From positions 471,878,573 through 471,942,572 of the forward strand of contig NC_081409.1 in assembly GCF_030272615.1 (NCBI RefSeq): a stretch of 64,000 nucleotides of DNA. The letters are read 5' to 3'. Both the position numbers and the translations under genes were made by a program. Shown in pieces: positions 12,761 through 25,865 of the stretch. The notes below the pieces were generated by a model that was not told the DNA's origin, ran no database searches, and saw nothing but the letters and a program-made list of their open reading frames with translations. This stretch comes from Cryptomeria japonica (Eukaryota; Streptophyta; Pinopsida; Cupressales; Cupressaceae). Positions within the stretch are counted from its first letter, which is position 1. Every line of letters starts with the position of its first letter.

Positions 12761-13984
12761 TATTATACTATTCAAGCTTTGAATCTAGCATTCTTGAAAC
12801 CTTATAATGAATAGGAGCCCAAAAGATTGAATATTACATTCCTTTAAGAACAACTAATATAAAATATAGGGATCAATTTTTATTCTTGTTGACTCGAGTT
12901 CTTAGGTTTTTTTAAAACCCTACCTTCTCATGTAGATGACCTAACTGTAACTCTTTGTTTGCCCTTTATCTCTGATTTTGTGAGCTTGGAACTACTATTT
13001 ACGAGTGTGAGTCTTTGTTTATCTCTGACAATTGTTGCTTTGTGGCTTCTTGGTGATGTAATAGGTGTATAATGAATATGCATGTAGTTGTTTACAGGGA
13101 GATATCTTCATTTGCTTGGTGAAAAATGTAACCATGAGAGAAGACCCAAGGTGAACAGAAAGACAACCCTAATACAACGTAGAGTTGTTGTTTGAACTTT
13201 TAGTTCCCTCCCAAAATAGAACATGAAGTTTAGTTGATATCTTGACCCTTTTGTCTTGCAAGGTGAAGATTTTTCCCTTTTTACATTTGAATTTTGACGC
13301 CTCTAATGTCAAGAAAAGTGAGCCTTTTTTACTCAATGCATGATAATAATGCATGTGAGTGTCTCTCTTATGAAAATTAACACCATACAATAAACATTAT
13401 TGTATTTAAATCGACCTTTTAGTGATAAATAGTGAATATTATTTATCTTTTCTCACTTTAACATATTTAAAGGCATTTTGAGAAAACTTTCTTTTTTTAA
13501 CAAATATTAAAAATTTATGATAAAATGTAGGGCACTTTAGAGGGCTATTTTTGACTTGAGAGTCAAAATAGGTAACAAGACCACTTTTCAGCATTTCTTG
13601 GTAGTGCAGTTGAGTATGAGCGGAACCCATCTGCTCTGGACAGTTTCTCCCATGTTGTTGATTTGTTAGTGGAATGTAGAAGCCTTTCAGTTAGCATTAA
13701 ATTGGCCATAAATTCTTGGGAATTTCTTCTTCCCAAAATGAAGGAGAAATACAAGCTTATCTTTTTGAAGAAGAGAAGGTGAAGTATCTATCTTGTTTGG
13801 TATTCAATTTTGACATTTTTGTAGTTGTGTATATACTTTTTTTTTCTTTTTTTCTTTTCCATCAAAGGCATCCTTTGTCCTTGATGTCAAAGGGGAAGAA
13901 AGGATTGAGTTTTTCTTGGAGATGTATGAGTTAGGGGGAGTTGAGTTATATGCAGATATGTTTTGGATATGTTTTTCTATCAAT
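12761..13984. other. Sequence upstream of a copia-type polypurine tract, no recognisable pol
   Basis: This should be the 3' interior of the element whose LTR starts at 14000, but I find no reverse transcriptase, RNase H or integrase motif. A pyrimidine-rich tract lies at about 13837-13862. Short frames on both strands have no supporting evidence. Confidence 0.35.
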
Positions 13985-13999
13985 GACAAAGGGGGAGAT
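13985..13999 (+). promoter_or_regulatory. Polypurine tract
   Basis: GACAAAGGGGGAGAT lies directly before the LTR start TGTTAGGC. It has the form usual for plant Ty1/copia elements, where it primes plus-strand DNA synthesis. The same signal is seen reversed at 59810-59822. Confidence 0.75.
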
Positions 14000-15295
14000 T
14001 GTTAGGCTTGTGTGAGTATTGTTGTCATTGATGTCAAACTAGTTATCTGATTTGGTTTGGATGGTATAAGCAATTCATTGATGTCAAACCAATTATCCAG
14101 TTTGGTCAAGAATGCCTCAAAAAAAACAAATTTATGTGCACAATTTGTTGAATGAGTGTGTTGATGCGTAGAAAGTTTTATCAGTGTGCATTGAGGAATT
14201 GAGAGATTGTATCTGCTGTGCTAGTATAGTCTACAGCGACTGTATCTCTTGGTTAGCACTTCTAGTGAACCACAAAGACAAAATTGATGCCATTGAAGAT
14301 GAATTGAGTGCTTTAGGCAAATCTTGGTGAGCAGAGGAAAAGAATAAAGATTCTTGGTATGCGTGGAATCTGTATCTTTGGAGTTTGGAGATGTTGTGCT
14401 TGATTTTTGTGATAATGGGTCAGTCTCTATGGGTTTGGATGACCCTATCCCATTTTGGTAATCATGGTATATGCATCGGAAAATGAAATATGAAAAAGGA
14501 AGTGTGTAAAGATCTTGTGGAGGCTGGCGTGGTTGTCATTTTTATGTTTAATTTTTTATTGGATAATGTGTTGAGCTAAGCTGACACATTATCCCAGTGT
14601 ATGAGTCCTATATATAAGTGTATGTGATGTATAGGTGTGTATAAAGTATGTGTGTATGTGAGTGGGTAGCAGTGAAGATAGCAGAGAAGAAGAATGTGAA
14701 GTGTGAGTTGTTGACAGTGAAGGCAGTTGGTACATAATCATAGTGCATATAGTATTGTAGTGTAGTACTCCTTTATTGAACCTGTTGCAAGTGCTTAAAG
14801 ATAGTTGTACAAAGATCTTTCACCGTATCTACTATAAGGTTTGAGAATTACAATCTAAGCTTAATCTTGGAACTGATCTCATGCATTTGGAGATGCCATC
14901 CTTTTTAGTTCAATCATACGTATTGCAGTGAGCATTCCAGCAGTAGGTCATTTTTGTATGTTTGCAGTGAGCATTCTGACAATGAGTTGTTTTTGTATTC
15001 GGGTAATGAGACACCTCTATTGTGAAACATTATATAAATAGTTGTTATATTCTCTTGAGAGCTAACACTCTCTACGGTTTTTCCCATTTGGGTTTTCCAT
15101 GTACAAAATCCAGTGTTCCTTTTGTGGCTATGTTTTTCATGTTTATTATGTGTTTGTTGTTTCATGTGTGTCAAGCATAATTGATGAGTTTGATTTTATC
15201 ATAATAAGGTTTAAGTTTGGTAAAAGTTTTAAGATATGTGGGAATAGTAATTTACCTCCCCTCTCAATATTTTGGTCCCTTCAACCAATCCAACA
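14000..15295 (+). repeat. Copia-type LTR, plus orientation
   Basis: The block starts TGTTAGGC right after the polypurine tract and ends ...AATCCAACA, giving matching TGTTRG/CCAACA tips. Inside are CTATATATAAG at about 14608 (TATA-like) and TTTTTCCCATTTGGGTTTTCC at about 15078-15098, shared with the LTRs at 5547-6957 and 58681-59809. The CTCCCCTCTC near the end matches the C-run of the other two. It is read as the 3' LTR of a plus-strand copia element whose coding part is lost. Confidence 0.7.
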
Positions 15296-15577
15296 CTTTT
15301 GACCTCTGATAATTCTTTACTTACTAAAAAAAGGTCGTTGTTTTCACATCCTTCATCCAAACCTAGCATATTGAAAGGTGTTACAACATCGAACTTATGA
15401 TTGAGGTTTGTCTTAACGAATGATCATGTACAATGATCTCTGCAACCCTTTTCCTCTCTATTTTTTTAGATTGTCACCTCACTATTCTTCTTTGAAGAAC
15501 TTGTTGGAACTCTAATTTTCGCAAAAAATTAAGGTTTCCTAAATAAGAAAAAGAGGCAAAACCCCTAAAATTGTATT
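15296..15577. other. Unassigned sequence
   Basis: I see no ORF or element signal here. It lies between a copia-type LTR and a candidate gypsy LTR start. Confidence 0.35.
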
Positions 15578-16705
15578 TGTAATACCCTAAAATTGATCAT
15601 CTAAACCATGGGCCCCTAATTTCGACAACATCACCAAGGTCCTAACCAAAGGAAATTAAATCAACTTTGACCACACAATTAATTAATTCTTCAATCATCA
15701 AATATCACATGGCAAGTGAATTATTCTATATTAATTAAATGTTTATTTAATTAATTAAATCATTCCAAGTAAATCATTTTGATTTATTATCCTATTTAAT
15801 TTATTAAATATCCTTGCATATTTAATTAATTAATAAATTTGCCATTAATCATAAAAAAAGGAATTAATTTATCACAAAAGAGGAATTAATCACAAAGCAA
15901 GAGTTAAATTGAAAATAAAATAAAAGAATTGAATTGAAAGAGAAATCAAACTTGAGATATTATTTCTTTCTTCTAAATTGAGAACTTGAAATCAGAAAAA
16001 CAATTAAATTAATTTAATCATTCTCTAAAATTGGAACTCAAAGCTTTTGAGAAAAGAAGTTTCGTTACATTGAAAAGAATGTTTTCTTGAATAAATCAAC
16101 GAATTACCTATTTTTATCTCAAGTGCATGGAATTAATTGAATTATATCTCTAATGTAAACTCAAACTTCTTTTCTGAATACATTTTAGTTAAACTATAAT
16201 TGGAATCTATCTCAAGGTTAACTAAATTTGATTTCTCAATTATTTCAATTATCCTAAATTGTGCTTTTTCTTGATCTCTCTTGTGATTCTCTATAAATTC
16301 AGCCTTCATCTCTCATTCAAAACACCCTGGAGATTTATTGTTATTATGCGGTTTTTGCTCTGGAGTCATTGAATATTTTGTTCTTGCTTTTTGAGATTAT
16401 TGCATCTTAGTTTAATTTCTTTTTGCATATTTTCATGATTGCTTGAATTCATATAACTTACTATTCATCCATCTAGCATAATCTTGCATCCATTTAGCTT
16501 AATATCATACTCATATAGATTAAATCCTTCGTCTTGGTGTAGTCTAGTCACTGGTATTGCTTATACAAATCTGAGAGCAAGTCTATACTTGCATCTTTTA
16601 GAAGGCAATTAGTCGATTTGTTATGGTTTTCATATTCATGCTTATATCTATCTAAACATACATGTAATGACTTAATAGAAGTGTTGTGTCTTGCATCTTA
16701 CAGAC
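15578..16705 (+). repeat. Candidate LTR with TATA box
   Basis: TGTAATACCC at 15578 is a common start for plant gypsy LTRs. The segment has repeated AATTAATTAA-type words and then CTATAAATTCAG at about 16290, which would suit an LTR promoter. The right end, at TCTTACA near 16702, is a guess. No primer-binding site or partner copy was recognised. Confidence 0.3.
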
Positions 16706-17400
16706 TTATTCCACTTTTTCACACACACAGTATTCACCATGAAGTCATGATTTAAAATTTAAGCAGACTTTAATACTTTGAATTTTCACACTATATGTGG
16801 GGTAAATGTGGCTCCCACAAGGATAGAGCTCAGCATATGGTGTTATAAGAAATTGTGAAGACAGATTGTCTAGACTTTTATTATTTAAAAATCAATTTAT
16901 CTTAAGTGATAATTCATCCCCAAAGCTAGATTTAAAATCCAAGACTTATATTATTTAAATCATTTGATTTTGTTGAGGGGAAAAATTTGATTTGGCAATT
17001 TGCAACATAGAAGGGAGAAATCACCAAATCAGTTTTTCTTAAAAACCCTTTACATTCAAAAGAGGGAAGGGAATCCACTAGATTCAGTCACAAATTAGAT
17101 AAGGACTGAATACTGAATGGAGAATATTGTGGAGTTTTTCTTCTCTTTTGTAAGTTGAAATGCTGATTTAGGGTAAAGTGTTGAAAAATGAAGGTAAAAC
17201 TGAGAAAATAGTAAGCTACAGATGTGGGATTTTTGCATGCACCTGGATCTGAGCAATATAAGATGATTCAAATCTAACCCTTGAAAAGACTCCTAAAAAT
17301 TTGAGACCAAGATAGAGCACCACATTCCTTCAAACTTTTTGTGCATCAAAAAGGGTTGATTCGTCTCTGTGAATGAAGCTTATTCTAAAGAGTAAAAATA
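16706..17400. other. Unassigned sequence
   Basis: There is no coding region or recognisable terminal repeat. It contains ATTATTTAAAT words like those at 40780-41000. Confidence 0.3.
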
Positions 17401-18142
17401 TGTACCTATTTCCTACACATAGAAAGAAGGGGAAATAGATTGGGAATAGGGGCTTGCCTTAGGTCAAACCCTGGTTTTGAAATTAACCATGAAATTGAAA
17501 TAAAGATAATTGAAATAACAGTAAGGAAAGGTTCTCCTTTTGAGGGAGATGCTAAATTATGACTGAAAATTAAATGATTATACCTCCTTATGAAGTTTTT
17601 CTTGTCTCCACATGGAATTAGGGTTTCATGAAATAGAATGTAGATCTCCACTTCAATGCTTGATTCTTGAATTTATTGTTGCTCCAAGGCTTGAAGGAAG
17701 ACTAAAAATGCTCAATTTCTCTTGAATGTTTGATTGATTGATCTCATGTGTGTAATGCATGCTTGTTGTAATTGATAGATGTTCAAATGAGAGGGAAAAA
17801 CCTTTTTAGATACTTGTTTGTTGAGAAAACTAATTAATTTTCTGCATGAGCCAACACAAAGAGGGAATATCCACTCAAATTTGAAATGTGAAAATGGGTT
17901 TAAAGGGGACCGAAAATGAGGGGGACCATGGCGTGGTGTCATGGTCCTATTGAGGACCAGGGCGCCACTCCCTAGTCCTACCCTATTTTGGGGCAAGGAT
18001 CAAATACCAAATGAATGCCAAGTGATGAAATATGGAAGGGGCATGAGCATAATCATGTCCCAAGTAGGACAAGGTTTACAAACACTAAGGTAAGGACCCA
18101 ATGCGGTCAAAATTGCTAAGGGTGCAATTTTAGGATGCTACA
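17401..18142 (-). repeat. Ty3/gypsy LTR (3' LTR), minus orientation
   Basis: The ends are TGTACCTATTTCC on the left and GGATGCTACA on the right, so on the minus strand it runs TGTAGCATCC...GGTACA with mirrored tips. A clearly similar copy, roughly 85-90% by eye, lies at 40030-40772 in the same orientation. Immediately right, on the minus strand, AAAGTAGGGGCTAAA forms a polypurine tract. This makes it the 3' LTR of the element whose interior extends to 20345. Confidence 0.8.
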
Positions 18143-18157
18143 TTTAGCCCCTACTTT
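18143..18157 (-). promoter_or_regulatory. Polypurine tract of the gypsy element
   Basis: On the minus strand AAAGTAGGGGCTAAA sits directly upstream of the LTR start TGTAGCATCC. This is the expected place for plus-strand priming. Confidence 0.65.
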
Positions 18158-19080
18158 AGCGAGAGTATGAAGTCAATCATACTCTTGGTAAAATATAAAG
18201 GGTTCACATTGAAATACTTTCACCACTTCATCAAGGAGGCAAGATACACCAAGCCCCAAGTGGACTTTAGAATCTTACAACTTCAATGATAAGGTAAAAT
18301 GGAAGATCATGAGAGAGAGAAACAGATGAACCATGACTACAAACTAGTAAGGTTCTCTTACTATGAGCCATGAAAAGAAAAATTACCAAAAATTACAAAG
18401 CAAAAGACAAAGTTCACTAAGCAACTTTAAGTATCAAGATATGCAAGAGAGAGAATAATTGAACAGAGTGTATGCCCCCACATTAAAGTGATTGTGTATA
18501 GCTTATAGGGATCAATTGCTTTAAGGTAGGATACACCCAAAAAGACAAGAACCTTATTGAAATAATTTAGCCTCCAAGAGAGGTAAAAATCAAAGGATAA
18601 TAATCCCAAAACATAAAACACAGGGTGGTTTCACTTAACTTTGGAGTCAGTATGCTTTTTATGATAACCAATGTATATCATGTGTATATATGTATGCATA
18701 GAATTATCCTCATCCTCCAAAGAAAGGAAACCTCCATGGAAGAAGGGGACACATGTGCCTTTTGAGTCAACATGGGAGAGACCAAAAGAGATCTTAATTC
18801 TTTACATCATCCTCAAGTAGAAAACAACAGGGACAACAAATAGAAGAAAATCGCAAATAAGCAAGAGAAGAGAGATAATCTATGGTGCTAATGAAGCTAA
18901 TCAAGCACGTCATCTACCCCCCGATCTTGCTAATCATTATTTTAGGAAGGTGGACAACACACAAGAGGAGCGACATTGAGCATGGTAGATAGAGCTATCA
19001 CAAGTTCCAAACAAGGACCATGCTCTAATGATGAGTCACTGTCTATTACTAGGAGCTAGGATTAATGCTTTTGAAAATTG
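18158..19080. other. Non-coding interior of the non-autonomous gypsy element
   Basis: About 0.9 kb lies between the end of the Gag/protease frame and the polypurine tract, with no reverse transcriptase, RNase H or integrase motif on either strand. Confidence 0.5.
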
Positions 19081-20345
19081 TTAAGATAAATCATAGTCAA
19101 CATCAACATATTCATATTCATCATCAAAAATATTAGGATTAAATTTGTCATCATTGACAACATTCTCACCTATTTCTTCATCAAGATTAACAAAAATAGG
19201 AGATCTAATAGGAATAGAACTTGAACCATTATTTGTCTTAAGCATTTTGCGTCTTGGAGATTTAGGTTGAACTTTTTCATTAGGATAAGGTTGCACAAAT
19301 GGAATTATGTCAACAATTGGTGTCTTGGGAGAAGAAGTGGTTTGGGAATCAATTCCACAAGCACGCACATGATGTCTCCATTGATGTTCTCTCACTGAAT
19401 AGTTTCATTTAGTTTTAGTCATAGGTTGTGAAGGTTTAGATTCATTAAGTATTGGCTTATTTTCTTCTTTGAAGGAAGGCTGCATAGGAGATGGTCCTTT
19501 AGGTTGAACAATATGAGAGGTTTATCGCTTCCCTTTGTAAGATGTAGGAGGCAAAACCACACAATATAAAGGAGGAATGAGAGGTGTAGGAAGGAGACCA
19601 GATCCATCATGAGGAGGAGGAATAGGTCTATCCTTAGGAGGAATGATATGTTTATCCTTAGTTTGATGCTTAGGAGGAAGATCGTTTCTACCTTTGGGAG
19701 GAAGAATAGACTCATCCTTAGGAGAAGGAATGGATTCTTCCTTAGGAGAAAGAATGTCACTTTCCTTGGGAGGAAGGATAAAGTTATCCATAAGAAGAGG
19801 CATATGATCATCAAAAGGAAGGTTAAGTGTTGGATTTCTAAGTTTAGTCAAGGATAAATTCATCTCATTTTTCCATTTTTGATATGATTTAAAGAGAGAA
19901 TCACTTCTAGGTTGAAGAGGTTGGAATAGTTCAGACCAAAAATAGTCAAGACAAACATCTCCATGCCTCACTATAGGTTGATATATGCTATGAATAACAA
20001 TTATGATTTTATCTTATGAACAGTAGAAGTGATTGCTTTCATGGAAGAGAGCCAAGGATGTCCCAACTTCACATAAAATTGATCAGATGTGGGACTGATG
20101 GCAAAGACAACATCTAAGAATTTAGTGCCAACATCAATAGGAAGTATGATAGAACCAATAGCAAAAAAAGAGAATCCATCAAAAACTTTAACTATCACAT
20201 CAATTTCATCATATGTCACTTGATGCAATTGTAAAGTATAAATAAATTCTTCAGTTATCACATTAACCATGCAACCTAGATCAATGAGCACTCCTCAAGA
20301 GGGTATGCCTTTGATTTTTTTAGATGTTGTGATGAAGGATTGCAC
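19081..20345 (-). pseudogene. Retropepsin plus proline-rich linker of a non-autonomous Ty3/gypsy element
   Basis: Reading leftward from 20345, the frame gives a retroviral-type aspartic protease: LIDLGCMVNVITEEF (20288-20245), an internal strand ending FAIGSIILPIDVG, then LGHPWLSSMKAITSTVHK near 20010. The catalytic Asp is kept but the usual DSG/DTG reads DLG. An in-frame TGA lies near 20294. After a one-base frameshift near 20000-20020 the protein continues (HGDVCLDYFWSELFQPLQPR) into a Lys/Pro-rich linker with about nine PPK/SPK repeats (19600-19780). It then passes into an acidic tail ending at 19081. No RT, RNase H or integrase follows before the LTR. The right edge meets dispersed repeat B, so Gag is cut off. 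Confidence 0.75.
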
Positions 20346-21060
20346 CCGTGATTCTAAGTGTGAAACCAAGCAATCCTATGAAACATGGAAACACCTTCGA
20401 CCATGTGGGTTGCTCAAGTTGAAGGTGAATCTTCAGAGATCACGTCGGCTTCCTGTCTTGATGGATATCCTACAACTATTTTTTTATGAGAAAAGGGTAA
20501 AAGGCTTGCATGTGATGAAAAAACCTATCCTAATGGAGGTGATACACCAAAAATATGGAGTTTTAAACTATTGCACTAAAATTGTCATAGCTGCAATACT
20601 AAATGAAACACTTCACAAATCAATTAGACCATCTAATTCATAAACAATCTGTGAAAAGGTTCGAAGTTATCCAACTTTTGCATGTAGGAAAAGTGAATTT
20701 TCACAACATGCAAGAAGCTGAAAAACCACGTGAAGACACCCCGCAACCTAAATCACTGTGAAATTATCCTACTTCTGCAAAGCAAAAAGTGTGACAGAGC
20801 AAAGAATTATAAAAATCACAATAACTCTGTCAAAACACTCACCTGACAACGAGAAAATCAAGAAATACTGAGAAGGAAATAACTTTGTATTATAAAACTG
20901 AAAGAAAATACAACTCTATTACAATAATTGATTACTGCTAAGTGTTGATATAATACTTTTTGTTGTATGTGTAAGCAAAAAGAAAGAACCAAAGGGAAAA
21001 AAGGAGAGAGAGAATATATATAGAACCCATCATGTACATCTCCTTCAAAAACCCTAATAG
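20339..21060 (+). repeat. Dispersed repeat, copy B
   Basis: This block is related to 8640-9560, with the landmarks GATTGCACC, GTGGGTTGC, AGGTGATACACCA and ATACTTTTTGTTGT in the same order. It begins at the point where the protease frame of the minus-strand gypsy element stops making sense, so it marks a junction between two elements. Confidence 0.55.
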
Positions 21061-21289
21061 AAAAATTTGCATGACAGCCTGAGCCAAATATAGAACTAAG
21101 AAAACAACACCTTCACTGAAAATTTCTATGGCATGTGTGCTGCTAAAAATAGCTCATGAACTGAAAACTCAAAACCCCTCTCTACACAAAATTGCATGAT
21201 GCCAAAAATAGCTGCATTGAAAAAGAAAAAATCCACTTTCCTTGTAATTTTGCATGCCCTTCTATCTTCTTCTTCATTTCTCTTAAAAT

Positions 21290-21570
21290 CACATTATTTT
21301 AAAATTTAAAATAAAACAATTTGTTTTATTTTAGATATTAAAATATATTATTTATAAAATAAAATATATTATTTTTTAATTTCCCTTTTTACTACTCTTT
21401 TATAATTTAATATAAATTTATTTAAGATTAGTAAACATCGATCTTAATAAAATTAATATTAAACTATAAAATAATTTAATCTCCTTTTAAGATATTATAC
21501 TTAATATATTTTAATTAAAGTTTTAAAGAATAAACTAAAATTAAAATATATTAATTATAATATAATGAGC
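21290..21570. other. Extremely A/T-rich island
   Basis: About 280 bp consist almost only of A and T (runs such as AAAATATATTATTTATAAAAT). There is no ORF. It could be a small A/T-rich insertion or a matrix-attachment-like stretch; nothing in the sequence decides between them. Confidence 0.4.
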
Positions 21571-21599
21571 CTTTTCTCACTGCCTTATAATTATGGGCT

Positions 21600-24500
21600 T
21601 CCAATTACTTAGGTCTTGACCTTGGTTACATGCATTATTTTTCTTTCTTCAAAAAAGAAAATAAAGCCCACAATTAGGGCATGTGGATTAAAAAAGGTAA
21701 ACCCTAAAATCATTTTTCATTTTCTCTATCAAACCTTATGAGGATAGTTGTTTGTCTTCCACCATGCACTCTTCTCTTGCTCAAGTTAGGGTTTTGTACT
21801 GATACTATAATAGGGTCTGAAAGCTCGAACATGACCTTCTCCAGTCGGGTATGTGAAACTTTTCTCTCTTTTTCCATGCATATATGCACAGGGTTCTTTG
21901 CGTTAAGATATCTAAATTTAGGTTTTTCTATATTTGCATATATCACCTTTTACATGCACCATATGTATGAATGCAGATTATAACTATGATATTATTGTGT
22001 TTTATTGTATTCTTCCATGGAAACCCTAGACTATATCATGGTACTGAGCTTTATCTACGCTCTGTGAGCTGCATTTCATGACTGATACTGGGCCTTCATG
22101 TCGTTTAGGGTTTGTTGATTTTTAGAGGGGATTATCATTATATTGTAACCTCTTACAAAAGGTTCTTGCTGCTATTTTGTGATGGTATTCTTTGATCATG
22201 AGTGTTTGTTGTAGATTGTATACATATCTTTAAACCTCTTGACAGGGACTGCTCACTATCTGTTAAGATTGATAGGCATTTCACACTTTGTGTCTAGCCT
22301 TGTGATGGTTGCTATTTTCTTTCACATTTGTCAATGTATTTAGATTCTTGTGGCTATCTATATCCTTAAATTCTTGTGGCTCTCTATATCCTTAAATTAC
22401 CTCCTTAGCATTTTTGTATAGCAGTGATTGTTTCTTTCTTGATTATATCTGCCTATATGTTGAAGCAAAACATAGTCTTTGTGTATTCTATCATGACTAG
22501 GTTTGTACATGTCTTGAACACTATGTATGAGCATGATGCCTACTTGAATGAGCCTTCTTTATGAAGTATTGATATAATATATGTCCTTCATCAAAATATA
22601 TGTCTCTGAATTGTATAATTGAGGCTATAAACTGTCATATACCCTATCTCAATGTAGTGGTTGCATCTTTGCAGCATGATGTTTTAGGGTATGACTGCAA
22701 TTTAACACTTTTGTCTCTTTCCTTTAACCTTCACATAGATCTCTAACACTACAACACATGACTACACTAATAGGTCTGAAAGCTTTGCACTAATAGATCT
22801 CTTACTCTGTGATTGTCACTGAAATACCTTTTAGATGCTCCCTAAGATTCTTGTGCTTTTGGTGGTCACTACTCTCTGTTACTTCTATTATGCCAAGGTC
22901 TTTGTTTAGTGAATTTAGTGACTTCTTATCCTTAGTTTTTTCACTATTGTTTAGACTGCAAATATGTTGTGCTCCATGATCAAACTTTTACATTTTTTGA
23001 TACTTTGATTCAAGACTCCTTTTATCATGCATACATCGATATGTTGGCTTTGTCCACTGATTTGAATTGACTTCATTGTTATAACATCTACCTTAAGGAC
23101 CATCATGGCTAAAAATTGAATTTGTAGCTTTTTCCTATATCTTGCATCTAACCTAGAGGTTGGTGAATTATCCATGTGCCTGTAGAATATTACTGTTATA
23201 AGCACTGTATTAAATGACTGCTTAATATCCTTGAGTTCAAGACCCTCACAAAAATTATGACCGTCTTTATGTTGTGTCATTGTTCATGGTATTTAAATCT
23301 TTGATGCTCTATTTTGAATGTGATTTATTTTCCTGAGCTTCTTTGGATGGAGTTCTTCTTTTGTGTCTTATGGCTATCTCCATATAAAGATTTGATGCCT
23401 TGCGACTGCTTGTAGCCTCTGTTGCGGGGACTTGGATAATTGTCTGTCTCGAAACTTTATGACTTTATGACCTACACATGACAACTTTTATCTCTATTCG
23501 TGCTTCTCATTTGTGTTTTGATGGCTTGAGGTTACTAACAAAATGATGTACATTGTCTTTTGAGGTTGTAGTGTTCTTCAATCATACTAAGAATGTCATC
23601 TCAGGCCTAGGGTTAAGTCTATTAATATTGAGAGATCCATGTGCACCCTTTATACCCTTGTGCTCTTTCACTGCCTTTATCATTGTATCATTGTGTGTGT
23701 AAGGCTTTGGGCTGTCAAAGGGCTGCTACAAAAGTTATGAAGACTCCTATATGAATGTAATCATGTAACCAAAACACCTTGATTGCTATCTAATATTTTG
23801 CAAAGTCTGAGAGACTTATTGACATTATCACTGCTCCTTTATGACCATGAAGGACTATCTTTGTGCATTTGAGAAATAATACTTTCTTTCTTGTAGTAGT
23901 TTCTTTGACTACTAATCTTACTCTTGGGACAAGGTTACTCTGAGATAATGACTATATAGCACTTGAAGTTTCATCCTTCTAAATACTACTATTTTATCTA
24001 TGCATTATGTTGAATCCTTAAAGTTCTAACCTTCATGGATCGTGTTCATGTCGTCATGAAGCTATCTTCTAGAGATTGTATCAAGACTATGAAATCTGCT
24101 TATGACAGTGTATTCTTTATTTCTATAACCTTTGTTATAACTGTGGATAGGTAGTTTAGGAATTATTTCAAACCTTTATGTTGACTGTGTCTATAATAAC
24201 CTTCCTTGTTCTATGCATGGGTGATCTGAGAAGCTTCATATTACTGTTAGTTCTACTATCAAATGTTCTTACTTTTTGACTGTGCATCATTTAGTGACTG
24301 GTGAATGGCCTTGATCTTCATTCAAATGCTACTATAACTCATCTTTACAATGGACGGTTCTTGTTGTCTTTTAACAGTCTTTTGTATTCTTGCATGCCTC
24401 TGGATTATGCTTTTCTCTTTTGAATGCATGGTATTTTGAGCTTGTGTTGAAGTCACTATCTTATACAATGATTGAGATTACAATATGATGATTTTCATAG

Positions 24501-25310
24501 ACTGTTCTGATAACATTGTTGACTTTTAAGTCCAATGGATGCTTAGACTGTTCTTTTTCAATGGCAAAACTTTGTGACTGCTAGTAATTGTGAAGGGGTT
24601 GTTATTTAATTGGGATACTCCTTTGACAGTGATCTTTATACCTCACTTTTAGTGTCCACGAGGCTTATGATATTATTTTCTTTTCTTACCATTGATGTAT
24701 ACAATCCTATGTCCTGCTTGAATTATCATTGTCCTGGTAGAGTTCTCTGGTAAACCTTTAACAGTCTCAAAGACTATAGCACCTTGGTTTGATCTATACT
24801 TTGGGATATGACTTTTGGTTAGAGTATGTTAATATCCTTCCTTTTTGAGAGAGATGCTTATAAAAATGACCCTTATTTATCTTTTGAACTTTATAGCTCT
24901 GTTTACAATTCTTTAATCATTGAGGCTGCTTCCTTGAGGACTAAACTGAGTTGAATTGACTTTACTCCGATTATTTCCATTGTTGGGAATGTAGACTTTT
25001 CTCTATGATAGGTACTATTAAATTTAGACTAATCAATGGCCCTTCAAACATTGAATACTCAATATACACCATTCATAATGATCGTTGCTTTCTTAGCCTT
25101 TTCATTCTATCTCCCTTACTATTTTTTTAATTGAATTTGTTGTCATGTACTTTCATTGTATTCTCAAAACCTAGGCTTCTCTATACCCTTACAAGTATTC
25201 AAGATATAATCATTAATCATTGTACCTTTTCTGAAGATTTATTGCTCTTCTATGACTACAAATTTACATCATATTCATTCTTCTTTTGAATGTATATTCC
25301 CTTCATGGCA
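21600..25310. other. T-rich, gene-poor tract B, left part
   Basis: The plus strand is T-rich with no supported gene and the same style of short recurring words as 9640-12760. It is cut at 25311 by the hAT insertion and continues at 39144-40029. Confidence 0.45.
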
Positions 25311-25318
25311 CAAAGGAC
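25311..25318. repeat. Left 8-bp target-site duplication of the hAT element
   Basis: CAAAGGAC lies directly left of the terminal inverted repeat. The right flank at 39136-39143 reads CAAAGGAT, matching at 7 of 8 positions with one C/T difference. Eight-base duplications are the hallmark of hAT insertion. Confidence 0.8.
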
Positions 25319-25332
25319 CAGGGATAACTTTA
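25319..25332 (+). repeat. Left terminal inverted repeat of the hAT element
   Basis: CAGGGATAACTTTA pairs with the inward-read right end CAGAGTTTACTTTA at 11 of 14 positions. CAGRG tips are typical of hAT elements. Confidence 0.75.
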
Positions 25333-25366
25333 AGAAAACCCCCCACGGGCAACTGTGTAAAATCCT

Positions 25367-25711
25367 GGCGAACCAGACATTATTTTTGGGGGGAAATTTT
25401 CATATCGATGGCGAAATTTTTTTTTTAAATGTAGAAAATATTATTTTGTATTAGCGATCTTTTTTCTAGGGTACGAAAATGCCATAATTTTCTGGCGAAT
25501 AATACCTTGTTCTATGGGGAAAATATTTATTGTGGGAGGTGAATAATTATTGTTTAAAGGAACAAATATATAATTGTATGAGCGAAAAATTTTACTCCGA
25601 AGGAAAAATTATTTAAATGTATTGGCGATTTTTATCCACGCTTGAAAATTATTTAAATGTATTGGCGATTTTTATCCACAGCTTGAAAATTATTTAATTT
25701 TTTTTGGCGAA
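25367..25711. repeat. Left subterminal GGCGAA/GGCGAT motifs
   Basis: GGCGAA occurs at 25367, 25410, 25494 and 25706. GGCGAT occurs twice inside a 42-bp direct duplication at about 25607-25690, and AGCGAA/AGCGAT variants lie between. The same hexamer clusters at the other end of the element. Subterminal repeats of this kind are transposase-binding sites in Ac/Ds; here that role is inferred. Confidence 0.55.
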
Positions 25712-25865
25712 TATTTTGTTATTTATGGTATAATATATAATTCATTGGTGATTTCATAAATTCATTGCCATTAATAGACAAGGCACATCACATCACATCA
25801 ATACATCACATCACATAACACATTGAGTCTGGACTCTACACGATGTATCAATAAGCACGGCCTCT

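Noticed and set aside
19419-19857. Frames on both strands rich in Leu/Phe or Arg over the PPK-repeat region
   Set aside because: They are shadow readings of the repetitive Pro/Lys linker encoded in another minus-strand frame.
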